Origin: Candidatus Gastranaerophilales bacterium
GTDB lineage: Bacteria > Cyanobacteriota > Vampirovibrionia > Gastranaerophilales > Gastranaerophilaceae
Direction: 5' to 3'
Length of the DNA: 64,000 nucleotides
Assembly: GCA_944324915.1 (NCBI GenBank)
Contig: CALUYD010000006.1
Location: forward strand, 1 to 64,000
Of this stretch, positions 1 to 7,878 are shown piece after piece; the stretch's first letter is position 1; the number at the start of each line of letters is the position of its first letter. The notes beneath the pieces are model-generated. The model was not told where the DNA came from. It ran no database searches and was given only the letters and a program-made list of their open reading frames with translations. The translations under genes were made by a program, and so were the position numbers.

Positions 1-4
1 TTTT

Positions 5-78
5 CGGGATGTAGCGCAGTTTGGTAGCGCACCGTGTTCGGGTCGCGGGGGTCGCAAGTTCGAATCTTGTCATCCCGA
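5..78 (+). tRNA. tRNA-Pro (anticodon CGG)
   Basis: A full cloverleaf can be folded. The acceptor CGGGATG pairs with CATCCCG (71-77), with A as discriminator. The D arm is GCGC/GCGC. The anticodon stem CCGTG/CGCGG encloses the loop TTCGGGT, giving anticodon CGG. The T arm contains TTCGAAT. The sequence closely resembles bacterial tRNA-Pro. The 3' CCA is not encoded, because the acceptor runs straight into a T tract. CGG reads CCG, a rare codon class in such an AT-rich genome. Confidence 0.95.
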
Positions 79-105
79 TTTTTGTATCTATATTAAAGTT
101 GTATA

Positions 106-114
106 TGCTATAAT
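106..114 (+). promoter_or_regulatory. Extended -10 promoter for the phosphonate genes
   Basis: TGcTATAAT is a perfect -10 hexamer with a TGn extension, 25 nt before the ATG at 140. No convincing -35 box is seen, which fits an extended -10 promoter. A Shine-Dalgarno-like GAGG lies at about 130-133. Confidence 0.6.
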
Positions 115-139
115 AAAACATATTATTTAGAGGCGTTTA

Positions 140-1456
140 ATGAAAAAAGTTTATATAGGAATGAGTGCGGATTTATTGCACCCCGGACATTTAAATATTA
201 TTGATGAAGCAAGAAAATTATTAGATTCGCTTGGTGGTGGTGAACTTATAGTAGGACTGTTAACAGATAAGGCTATTGCAAGCTATAAAAGACTTCCTTA
301 TATGACTTGGGAGCAAAGAAAAATTGTTGTTGAAAATGTCAAAGGTGTGGATAAAGTTATAGCGCAAGAAACTTTAGATTATGTTCCTAATTTGATAAAA
401 ATAAAACCGGATTATGTTTTGCATGGGGATGATTGGAAAGAAGGCGTTCAAGCTAAAACCAGACAGCGAATAATTGATGTTATGAGTGAATGGGGCGGAA
501 AAGTTATAGATATTCCATATACAAAAGGGATTTCATCCACTCAATTAAATAATATTTTAAAAGAAGTTGGAACAACTCCTGAGATAAGATGTAAAAGATT
601 AAGAAGATTATTAAATTCAAAAGATATAGTAACAATCCTTGAAGCGCATAATGGTTTATCAGGGTTGATTGTTGAAAATATCAGCATAAATGAAAATAAT
701 AAAAAAGTAGAATTTGACGGTATCTGGTTATCTTCTTTAACTCAATCTGCTGCAAAAGGTAAACCCGATACAGGTTATTTAGATACTATTTCAAGGATGG
801 AGACTTTAAACGATATTTTAGAAGTTACAACAAAACCTGTTATATATGATGGTGACAACGGTGGATGCCAAGAACATTTTGTAATGACTGTAAAAACTCT
901 TGAAAGGCTTGGAGTATCAGCAATTATTATTGAAGATAAAATAGGACTAAAGAAAAATTCTTTATTTGGTTGTGAAGTAGAGCAAAATCAAGATACCAAA
1001 GAAGAATTTGCTCAAAAAATTAAAGCAGGAAAACAAGCTCAAGTCGGCGAAGATTTTATGATTATTGCAAGAATTGAAAGTTTAATTCTTGAAAAAGGTA
1101 TGAATGATGCCATAGATAGAGCAAAAGCATATCTTGAAGCAGGAGCAGACGGCATTATGATACATTCTTGCAGGGAAACATTCGATGAAGTAAAAGAATT
1201 TGCAAGATTGTATAATGAATTACCAAACAGGAAGCCTTTAGTTGTCGTACCTTCATCTTATTGTGAAGTGGATGAAAAAGAGCTTGTTGAAAATAATATT
1301 AATATTGTAATATATGCCAATCAGCTTTTAAGAGCGGCATATCCTGCTATGGTTAATAGTGCAAAATCAATTTTAGAAAATCATAGAGCAAAAGAGGCTT
1401 CTGATAAATATTGCATGAAAATAAAAGATATAATAACTCTTATTCCGGGGAGCTAA
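140..1456 (+). CDS. pepM: Cytidylyltransferase-phosphoenolpyruvate mutase fusion
   Basis: The protein has 438 aa and two domains. Residues 1-135 are a Rossmann nucleotidyltransferase with the HPGH motif (HIGH family), like glycerol-3-phosphate cytidylyltransferase. Residues about 165-430 are a PEP mutase/isocitrate-lyase barrel with the diagnostic [10 protein letters not shown] loop and a metal-site YDGDNGG stretch. PEP mutase converts PEP to phosphonopyruvate, the first step of nearly all C-P bond biosynthesis. The next gene starts 3 nt downstream and supplies the next two steps, so the two form an operon. The fused cytidylyltransferase suggests that a later phosphonate is activated as a CMP derivative for transfer to a glycan or lipid (inference). 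The ATG follows a GAGG-type ribosome site. The mutase call is strong; the cytidylyl substrate is unknown. Confidence 0.92.
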   Translation: MKKVYIGMSADLLHPGHLNIIDEARKLLDSLGGGELIVGLLTDKAIASYKRLPYMTWEQRKIVVENVKGVDKVIAQETLDYVPNLIKIKPDYVLHGDDWKEGVQAKTRQRIIDVMSEWGGKVIDIPYTKGISSTQLNNILKEVGTTPEIRCKRLRRLLNSKDIVTILEAHNGLSGLIVENISINENNKKVEFDGIWLSSLTQSAAKGKPDTGYLDTISRMETLNDILEVTTKPVIYDGDNGGCQEHFVMTVKTLERLGVSAIIIEDKIGLKKNSLFGCEVEQNQDTKEEFAQKIKAGKQAQVGEDFMIIARIESLILEKGMNDAIDRAKAYLEAGADGIMIHSCRETFDEVKEFARLYNELPNRKPLVVVPSSYCEVDEKELVENNINIVIYANQLLRAAYPAMVNSAKSILENHRAKEASDKYCMKIKDIITLIPGS

Positions 1457-1459
1457 CAA

Positions 1460-3622
1460 ATGAAAGCAAAAGAATTATATGATTATTTAAAAGAAAAAAA
1501 TGTTGATTGTTTTTGCGGGGTGCCTGATAGTCTTTTGAAAGATTTTTGTGCTTATCTAGAAGACAATGTTGATGATATTAACCACACAGTAGTTGCAAAT
1601 GAAGGAAATGCAATTGCTCTTGCTTGCGGAAATTATCTTGCTAGTAGAAATATAGCCCTTGTTTATATGCAAAATTCAGGAATTGGAAATTGTATAAATC
1701 CATTGTTATCTTTATCAGATGAAGAAGTTTATAATATTCCTTTTTTGATGTTTATAGGTTGGCGTGGTGAACCTAATCAAAAAGATGAGCCTCAACATAT
1801 TAAACAAGGAAAATTAACAGACAAATTGCTTGATAAGATAGGCATAAAATACGAAATTATGTCTGATAATTTTGAAATGGCAAAAATATCCTTAGATAAA
1901 GCATTTGAATATATGAAAGAAACAAAAAAACCTTTTGCTTTTATAATTCGAAAAAATACTTTTGAAAAATATATTAAAAAAAATGATACTAAAAACAATT
2001 ACACTCTTGAGCGAGAAGTTGCAATAGAAGAAGTTTTAAAAACTCTAAAATCAAGCGATGTAATTGTTTCAACCACAGGACATATCTCAAGAGAAGTTTA
2101 TGAAATAAGGGAAAAATATAATCAATCGCATAAGCAAGATTTTTTAACAGTGGGCTCTATGGGGCATTCCAGCTCTATTGCTTTAGGTATTGCACTTAAA
2201 AAGCCTGATAGAAATATATATTGCTTTGATGGTGATGGTTCTTTTTTAATGCATCAAGGGGCTTTGATTGTTAACGCATCTAAAAATTTATCTAATTTTA
2301 AACACATTATTTTTAACAATGAAGCCCATGATAGCGTCGGAGCTCAAACTTGCGCTACAAAATACGCACATATTTCAAAAATAGCCCTAAATTCAGGTTA
2401 TAAAAAGGTTTATAGCGTTAAAACAAAAAAACAGTTATTGAAAGTTTTACCAAAATTTATTTCAAATAAATGCACATCATTATTGGAAATTAAAGTAAAA
2501 TGCGGAGCAAGAGCGGACTTAGGACGTCCAAAGGAAAAACCTGTTGAAAATAAAGAAATTTTTATGGAAAACTTAAATCAAGTTGAATTTTGCTATAAAG
2601 GTGCTATAAAAAATTTATCAAAGATATTAAAAGAAGAAAAATTTAAAAAACCTCTCGTTTTTACAGGTAAAAAGTCCTTTGAAAAAATAAAACCAATAAT
2701 AGATGAACAATTTAAAAAAGCTAAACCAAAGTTTTATAGCGATTTTTCAACAAATCCTAAAAAAGAAGAGATTGATTTAGCAATAAAAAAAATAAAATCA
2801 AAATATGATGTAATTATAGCTATTGGCGGTGGTAGTGTAATTGATTTTGCAAAAGCGTTTAGATATTATTCAAAAACAAAATTAAAGTTGATTGTAATAC
2901 CTACAACATTTGGAACAGGCTCTGAAGCAACTCAATTTGCAGTAATTTATATAGATAATATTAAACAATCATTGGATGAAAAATCAATATTACCTGAATT
3001 TGCAATAATAGACGCTAATTTTTCAAAAAATACTTCTAAATATTTAAAAGCATGTTGTGCAATGGATGCATATTGTCAAGCAATAGAGAGCTTTTGGTCT
3101 GTAAAATCGACTGATTTAAGCAGAAAATATGCCAAAAAAGCTATTCAATTATGCAGAGAAAATATTGTTGATTTTGTAAATACTGAAGATGAAAAAGCGT
3201 CTTTAAATATGGCGCTAGCTTCAAATTTAGCAGGAAAAGCGATAAATATTTCAAGAACAACAGCTTCTCATGCGCTTTCATATAAAATTACTACAAAATA
3301 TGGTATTCCTCACGGGCATGCAGTTGCTTTGACTATTAAAAATTTAATTAAGAAAAATTTTGAGCTTAATTGTGAAATTAATGATACCAGAGGAAAAGAG
3401 TATTTATCAGGTATTTTTGATGAGTTAAAAAATTTGTTTGATGAAGATATAGATGAATATTTTAATAATTTATTTAAAAATATAGAGCTTGAAATGAATT
3501 TTGAAAAATTAAATATAAAAGATACAAAAGAATTAGCCATTTCTGCAAATCTTGATAGAATGAAAAATAATCCTTTAAAATTAAGTCAGGATGATTTATT
3601 GGATTTATTTAAGAACTTGTAA
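1460..3622 (+). CDS. Phosphonopyruvate decarboxylase-phosphonoacetaldehyde reductase fusion
   Basis: The protein has 720 aa and two enzymes. Residues 1 to about 370 are a ThDP-dependent phosphonopyruvate decarboxylase (Ppd/AepY type), with CGVPDSLL at the start, ANEGNA (catalytic Glu region) and the cofactor motif GDGSFLMHQG. Residues about 385-720 are an iron-type alcohol dehydrogenase with GGGSVID near residue 455, PTTFGTGSE, and metal ligands in AMDAYCQ, ASHALSY and GIPHGHAV. One canonical His position reads Gln (AMDAYCQ). Together they would turn phosphonopyruvate into phosphonoacetaldehyde and then 2-hydroxyethylphosphonate. No aminotransferase for aminoethylphosphonate is adjacent. The start has a strong GGGGAG site 9 nt upstream and the gene is coupled to pepM. 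The reductase role is inferred from the fusion and from family knowledge (PhpC-type reductases). Confidence 0.88.
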   Translation: MKAKELYDYLKEKNVDCFCGVPDSLLKDFCAYLEDNVDDINHTVVANEGNAIALACGNYLASRNIALVYMQNSGIGNCINPLLSLSDEEVYNIPFLMFIGWRGEPNQKDEPQHIKQGKLTDKLLDKIGIKYEIMSDNFEMAKISLDKAFEYMKETKKPFAFIIRKNTFEKYIKKNDTKNNYTLEREVAIEEVLKTLKSSDVIVSTTGHISREVYEIREKYNQSHKQDFLTVGSMGHSSSIALGIALKKPDRNIYCFDGDGSFLMHQGALIVNASKNLSNFKHIIFNNEAHDSVGAQTCATKYAHISKIALNSGYKKVYSVKTKKQLLKVLPKFISNKCTSLLEIKVKCGARADLGRPKEKPVENKEIFMENLNQVEFCYKGAIKNLSKILKEEKFKKPLVFTGKKSFEKIKPIIDEQFKKAKPKFYSDFSTNPKKEEIDLAIKKIKSKYDVIIAIGGGSVIDFAKAFRYYSKTKLKLIVIPTTFGTGSEATQFAVIYIDNIKQSLDEKSILPEFAIIDANFSKNTSKYLKACCAMDAYCQAIESFWSVKSTDLSRKYAKKAIQLCRENIVDFVNTEDEKASLNMALASNLAGKAINISRTTASHALSYKITTKYGIPHGHAVALTIKNLIKKNFELNCEINDTRGKEYLSGIFDELKNLFDEDIDEYFNNLFKNIELEMNFEKLNIKDTKELAISANLDRMKNNPLKLSQDDLLDLFKNL

Positions 3623-3672
3623 ACCACAGTAAAATTTGCTATCATGGTTATGTAGCAATATGTAAGGCAATT

Positions 3673-4710
3673 ATGCCCTTAAGTAAAAGAAGATTATCTC
3701 CCCAAGATTATTTAAAATATTATTATGATATTCCTTATGAAGGTACTACTTCTGCCGGTAAACCTTTAAGGAAGCTTAAAAATATAATTTGCCCATATCG
3801 TGGCATAGAAATTATACCAAGTTCAGCTATAAAAGATTTTGAAAAAAAACTTGAAAAATGCAAAGTTGCGCTTGATTATTTTGAATTGCTTACAAATTAC
3901 TATAATCATTTTTTGCCAACCGAAAAAGAGATATATTCAATATTTAAAGATTTTGTTGAATTAAATCCTAATGATAGTTTGAAAAATTGTTTGCAGATGA
4001 TAAGAGGAAATTGTCTGATAAAACTAAAACTTGAAGAACTTGAAGTTTTAGATGAAGTTGATATGCTGACACATAAATTGTCCTCTAAAACAGCTCTTGA
4101 AATGCGAGCTAAAACAACTAAATGCCGTCAAATTATAATATCTGATAACGAAAGAGACTTTTTTAAAAGAAAAGTTTTTCTAGCGTCACTAGAAGATATA
4201 ATTCCTAAGGAAAACGAAAAAGAAATATTTGCAACCATAAAAAACAAGGCCTTATTTTTGCCGACATCAGAAAGTTCTAAAAATGCTTTTGTTGTTAAAT
4301 ATTCAAAAAGAACTCCAAAAGAAATTACAAGAAGGCTTTTTATTGCTTCAACAGGAACTATTGAACATATTGTCCCTGCTTCATTGGGCGGATTAAATAC
4401 TATTGGAAATTTCTTATTAACAAGCGCAAGCGGAAATAGATACCGAGAAAATATGCCCCTTGTAGAATATATTAAAAGACATCCCAAAATCCCTAAATAT
4501 ACTCAAACTTATATTGATTGCATAATTAATCAAATTCATAGCGGTAATCTTAAGGGTTGCGAAACATATCCTTATAAAATTAAAAAGAAACTTTTCGAAG
4601 AATCTATGGGACGAATTTTAATAAGTCTTGGAAAATATAAATATACTGAAGAAGAAGCAATTATATTGACTAAAGAATACGATGAAAGATGGAAAAAATA
4701 TAAAAAATAA
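3673..4710 (+). CDS. HNH-endonuclease-like protein
   Basis: A 345-aa protein with no signal peptide. Around residues 231-250 it has EHIVPASLGG followed by an Asn-containing helix (TIGNFLLTS). This matches the HNH/His-Me core, in which EH-I-P-x-S-x-GG and a downstream Asn bind the metal. Near residue 40 there is a CPYRG motif, where HNH zinc knuckles usually carry CPYCG, so a structural zinc site is probably degenerate. The middle is helical and charged. It may be a nuclease or a fold relative without cutting activity. It lies 50 nt after the phosphonate operon. A TGcTATCAT extended -10-like element is at 3637-3645. No toxin, immunity or methylase partner is adjacent. The function is unknown. 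Confidence 0.7.
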   Translation: MPLSKRRLSPQDYLKYYYDIPYEGTTSAGKPLRKLKNIICPYRGIEIIPSSAIKDFEKKLEKCKVALDYFELLTNYYNHFLPTEKEIYSIFKDFVELNPNDSLKNCLQMIRGNCLIKLKLEELEVLDEVDMLTHKLSSKTALEMRAKTTKCRQIIISDNERDFFKRKVFLASLEDIIPKENEKEIFATIKNKALFLPTSESSKNAFVVKYSKRTPKEITRRLFIASTGTIEHIVPASLGGLNTIGNFLLTSASGNRYRENMPLVEYIKRHPKIPKYTQTYIDCIINQIHSGNLKGCETYPYKIKKKLFEESMGRILISLGKYKYTEEEAIILTKEYDERWKKYKK

Positions 4711-4742
4711 ATCGGTCAATTTTTTGTTTTGATGTGTTTTAA

Positions 4743-5393
4743 ATGGTTATGAAAATTAATCATTCTAAAAATACTTTTCAATTTGCTTCAAGAAATATTG
4801 TAATAAGAAAAGCAGATGATATAGCAAGAACCGTTAACAGGGAATTTCCAAGAGTTTCTTTATCGAGAATAAATTCTTATAGAAATGAACCTAGCGCATA
4901 TCTGCTATATAAATATAAAGATAAATTGCAAAAAATGCGCAATTATAAAGGCGCAAAATTTAATAACGCAAAAAGTCCGCTAGAAAAACTGCTTGCTTTT
5001 TTTATTCCAATAAGTGAAAGAAAGATTGGAAATTGTGCTGAATCTGCTCAAATGACAATGATTTTAGCTAAATTAAACGGAATCGAAAATTGCTCAATGG
5101 CAAGATTAAAAACGCTTGACGGTTTTAGTCTTGATCATCAAGTGGTTATAGTTAATGATAAAAACCCTTATGTTATTGATTCTTGGCTTGGTTTTGCTGA
5201 TTATTTGCCTAATATTTTAGATAAATATAAAGGCGAATATCGTAGATGTTTTAAAATAACAAGAAATAATGAAAAAGGTATAAATTTTGTTCAAGATAGC
5301 GTTACTCAATACGATAGTTTTTTAAAAAAGCCAATTGATGAAAAAACAAAAAAAGAACTTTTAGAATTATATCCAAAATTTTTAATTAAATAA
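4743..5393 (+). CDS. Transglutaminase/papain-like fold protein, uncharacterised
   Basis: A 216-aa protein without signal peptide or membrane segment. A Cys-His-Asp series appears in the order and spacing of transglutaminase-like peptidases: Cys in GNCAESA (about residue 98), His in LDHQVVIV (about 132) and Asp in YVIDSWLG (about 146). The fold assignment rests on these motifs only. The N-terminus (MVMKINHSKNTFQFAS) resembles the short N-terminal tag on other proteins in this window. An in-frame ATG at 4749 is an equally good start. No Shine-Dalgarno is visible, so the message may be leaderless. It could be a protease, amidase or transferase; the substrate is unknown. Confidence 0.65.
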   Translation: MVMKINHSKNTFQFASRNIVIRKADDIARTVNREFPRVSLSRINSYRNEPSAYLLYKYKDKLQKMRNYKGAKFNNAKSPLEKLLAFFIPISERKIGNCAESAQMTMILAKLNGIENCSMARLKTLDGFSLDHQVVIVNDKNPYVIDSWLGFADYLPNILDKYKGEYRRCFKITRNNEKGINFVQDSVTQYDSFLKKPIDEKTKKELLELYPKFLIK

Positions 5394-5459
5394 TTTTAAC
5401 AATTAGGCATTTTTTTATATTCAGATGTTTTATTAAAGCAAAAATATAGGGGAAAAATT

Positions 5460-5549
5460 ATGTTATCAATTTTATCTATTAGCTTTAGCGGTGTTAAAAC
5501 TTTACCTAAAACAAATGCTAAAAAAAGAAAATATATAAAAACCAAATAA
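5460..5549 (+). CDS. Small 29-aa ORF upstream of thrS
   Basis: ATG at 5460 is preceded 6 nt upstream by a strong AGGGGA ribosome site, unusually good for this region. The peptide begins MLSILSISFSGVK and ends in a Lys/Arg-rich tail (KKRKYIKTK). The ISFSG segment resembles the short N-terminal tag seen in the neighbouring protein MKISPINF... (24333). It may be a real microprotein, the remnant of a longer gene, or a leader peptide. It stops before the thrS promoter, so translational attenuation of thrS is unlikely. Confidence 0.45.
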   Translation: MLSILSISFSGVKTLPKTNAKKRKYIKTK

Positions 5550-5559
5550 ACATTAATAT

Positions 5560-5587
5560 TTTACATATTACCCATTCGTGCTAGAAT
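5560..5587 (+). promoter_or_regulatory. thrS promoter
   Basis: TTTACA (5560-5565) and TAGAAT (5582-5587) are separated by 16 nt, and the -10 carries a TGc extension (TGcTAGAAT). The expected start lies about 25 nt before the thrS ATG. No long leader or T-box-like structure can fit between them. Confidence 0.6.
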
Positions 5588-5618
5588 GTAATCAATACTA
5601 TAAACATCGAGGAAAATT

Positions 5619-7391
5619 ATGGATAAAATCGAAAAATTACACACTCTTCGCCATTCTTGTTCTCATATTATGGCGCAAGCTGTTCAAAAACTTTACCCCC
5701 AAGCTAAATTAGCAATTGGTCCTGCCATTGAAAATGGTTTTTATTATGATTTTGATATTGAAGGCGTAACATTGTCTGATGAAAATCTTAAAGAGATTGA
5801 AAAGACGATGAAAAAATTAATCGCTCAAAATTTAACATTTGAAAAATATGTTATTCCTGATGTTGAAGCTCAAATTGAAGAATTTAAAGCTCAAGGTGAA
5901 ATATATAAAGCAGAATTATTGGAAGAACACAAAAACGACAACCCTACTTTATATTTAACAAAAGATAAAGACGGAAATGTTTTATTTAACGATTTGTGTT
6001 CAGGTCCTCATATTGAATCAACTAAAGAAATAAAAGCATTTAAGTTAATGAGCGTAGCAGGCGCATATTGGAGAGGCAATGAAAATAACAAAATGCTTCA
6101 AAGAATTTATGCTACTGCATTTTTAACTCAAGAAGAATTAGATAATTATATTCATCAGCTTGAAGAAGCTAAAAGACGTGACCATAGAAAATTAGGAACT
6201 CAATTAGATTTATTCTCTGTAAGAGATGAAATCGGCGGAGGTCTTGTTTTATGGCATCCAAATTTATATACAGTAAGAGAACAAATTGAAAATTATTGGA
6301 GAGAAGAACACAGAAAACGTGGCTATGTTCTTGTTCAAACTCCTCAATTGGCAAAATCAAAATTATGGGAATTATCAGGCCATATTGATCATTATAGAGA
6401 AAATATGTTTTTTATCCAAAAAGAAGATGAAAATGATGAACAATATATCGTAAAACCTATGAATTGCCCTTTTCATATTTTGATTTATCAATCACAAAGA
6501 CACTCATATCGTGATTTACCTTTAAGAATGGGTGAATTAGGAACTGTATACAGACGTGAAAAATCAGGTGCATTATCCGGTTTAACTCGTGTTCAAGGTT
6601 TTACTCAAGATGATGCTCATATTTTCTGTACTCCTGAACAATTAGTTGATGAAATTAATGAAATTATTGATTTTGTTGCTGATACTATGAAAATATTTAA
6701 CATGACTTTTGAAGTTGAATTATCAACTCGTCCTGAAAGTTATGTTGGAAAACTTGAAAATTGGGACTTAGCAGAAGCCGGTTTAAAAGAAGCTATGGAT
6801 AAGCGCAATATGCAATATGAAATTAATGAAGGAGATGGCGCATTCTATGGTCCTAAAATTGATTTCAAAGTTAAAGATGCACTAGGTAGAACTTGGCAAT
6901 GTGCAACAATTCAATTAGACTTTAACTTGCCTGAGCGTTTTGATATTAAATATCAAGATAAAGACGGTCAATTAAAAACTCCTGTAATGCTTCATAGAGT
7001 TATTTTTGGCTCAATGGAAAGATTCCATGGAATTTTAATTGAACATTACGCCGGTGCTTTCCCTGCTTGGCTTGCACCTCATCAAGTTGCTCTTGTTCCT
7101 ATTGCAGATAGACATAATGATTATATGGATGAAATTTATAAAAAACTTAGAAAAAATGGTATTCGTGTAATCTTTGAAGAAAAATCTGAATCAATGAACT
7201 ATAAAATAAGAGATTACTTGCAAAATCAAAAAGTGCCTTATGTTTTAATTGCAGGCGATAAGGAAATCGAACAAGGCAAAGTTGCAATTAGAAAACGTGG
7301 CGTAGGTCAAATTGGCGAAATGACAATCGATGAATTTATTGAAAAACTTAAAAAAGAAATAGATTCAAAAGGTAGCGATGAAATTAAATAA
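5619..7391 (+). CDS. thrS: Threonyl-tRNA synthetase lacking the TGS domain
   Basis: A class II synthetase of 590 aa that charges tRNA-Thr. It starts almost directly at the editing domain (LRHSCSHIMAQAV; the HxxxH editing site), so the roughly 60-residue N-terminal TGS domain of the usual 640-aa enzyme is absent. The zinc/threonine-binding core has MNCPFH (about residue 281), motif 2 around YRREKSGALSGL, and motif 3 in GSMERFHGILIEHYAG. The anticodon-binding domain is C-terminal. GAGGA precedes the ATG by 5 nt and there is no in-frame upstream extension carrying a TGS, so the shorter form is genuine. It is monocistronic, with its own promoter and terminator. Confidence 0.97.
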   Translation: MDKIEKLHTLRHSCSHIMAQAVQKLYPQAKLAIGPAIENGFYYDFDIEGVTLSDENLKEIEKTMKKLIAQNLTFEKYVIPDVEAQIEEFKAQGEIYKAELLEEHKNDNPTLYLTKDKDGNVLFNDLCSGPHIESTKEIKAFKLMSVAGAYWRGNENNKMLQRIYATAFLTQEELDNYIHQLEEAKRRDHRKLGTQLDLFSVRDEIGGGLVLWHPNLYTVREQIENYWREEHRKRGYVLVQTPQLAKSKLWELSGHIDHYRENMFFIQKEDENDEQYIVKPMNCPFHILIYQSQRHSYRDLPLRMGELGTVYRREKSGALSGLTRVQGFTQDDAHIFCTPEQLVDEINEIIDFVADTMKIFNMTFEVELSTRPESYVGKLENWDLAEAGLKEAMDKRNMQYEINEGDGAFYGPKIDFKVKDALGRTWQCATIQLDFNLPERFDIKYQDKDGQLKTPVMLHRVIFGSMERFHGILIEHYAGAFPAWLAPHQVALVPIADRHNDYMDEIYKKLRKNGIRVIFEEKSESMNYKIRDYLQNQKVPYVLIAGDKEIEQGKVAIRKRGVGQIGEMTIDEFIEKLKKEIDSKGSDEIK

Positions 7392-7417
7392 AAAGAGGGC
7401 TTAAAACCCTCTTTTTT
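7391..7417. terminator. Bidirectional rho-independent terminator
   Basis: A 9-bp stem AAAAGAGGG/CCCTCTTTT (7391-7399 with 7407-7415) has a 7-nt loop and is followed by T residues. It lies between thrS and the convergent XRE gene and works as a hairpin with A/T flanks in both directions. Confidence 0.9.
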
Positions 7418-7730
7418 ATATAATCATTCCATAGATAAAATTTAGCTTTTCTATGCTTAATTTATCAATATTTTCTATAATTTCTTTTTTTATTTCTTCT
7501 TTTGATTTTATGTGGTTATAATCAAACAAATTTTTTATTTCTACATTTAATTGAATTGAAATTCTCTCTAGTGTCGGAAGAGATGGAAAATGTCTGCCTG
7601 ATTCAATTCCGCTTAGAGAGCTTGTTTCGATATTGATTAGCTCTGCCAATTGTTCTTGAGTAAGACCCTTGCTTTTTCTTAGTTCTTTTATTCTTTTGCC
7701 TAGTAATTTTTTATTATTCATATCGTTCAT
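7416..7730 (-). CDS. XRE-family helix-turn-helix regulator
   Basis: About 104 aa. Residues 5-65 form a Cro/CI-type HTH with the family pattern LGKRIKELRKSKGLTQEQLAELINIE...SGIESGRHFPSLPTLERIS (shown in parts), followed by a short helical tail of about 35 residues that could dimerise. The start is uncertain: ATG at 7730, an in-frame TTG just upstream, or ATG at 7721; none has a clear ribosome site. The gene is divergent from the prepilin-like gene at 7879, and the 148-nt gap holds direct repeats. It is therefore a plausible regulator of itself and of that gene (inference). Confidence 0.88.
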   Translation of the reverse strand: MNDMNNKKLLGKRIKELRKSKGLTQEQLAELINIETSSLSGIESGRHFPSLPTLERISIQLNVEIKNLFDYNHIKSKEEIKKEIIENIDKLSIEKLNFIYGMII

Positions 7731-7828
7731 CAATTTTAATCTTAGTTTATAAATGAATAAAAAATAAGCGTAAATTATACATATTTTTTATTAAATTAAG
7801 TAAATAATACAAATATTTTATTGTTTAA

Positions 7829-7868
7829 TACGTAGTTTTTTATTAAACTATACATGATTTACGTAGTT
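7829..7868. repeat. Direct repeats in the XRE/prepilin intergenic region
   Basis: TACGTAGTT occurs at 7829-7837 and again at 7860-7868, 31 nt apart (about three helical turns). The inner TACGTA is palindromic. A TTTTATTAAA motif is also repeated nearby. The spacing and symmetry suit operator sites for the adjacent XRE protein, but this is not proven. Confidence 0.4.
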
Positions 7869-7878
7869 AAGGAATAAT

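Noticed and set aside
7391-7417. Hairpin as a riboswitch or T-box tail for thrS
   Set aside because: It is downstream of thrS and has a simple stem-loop with T run, so it is a terminator.
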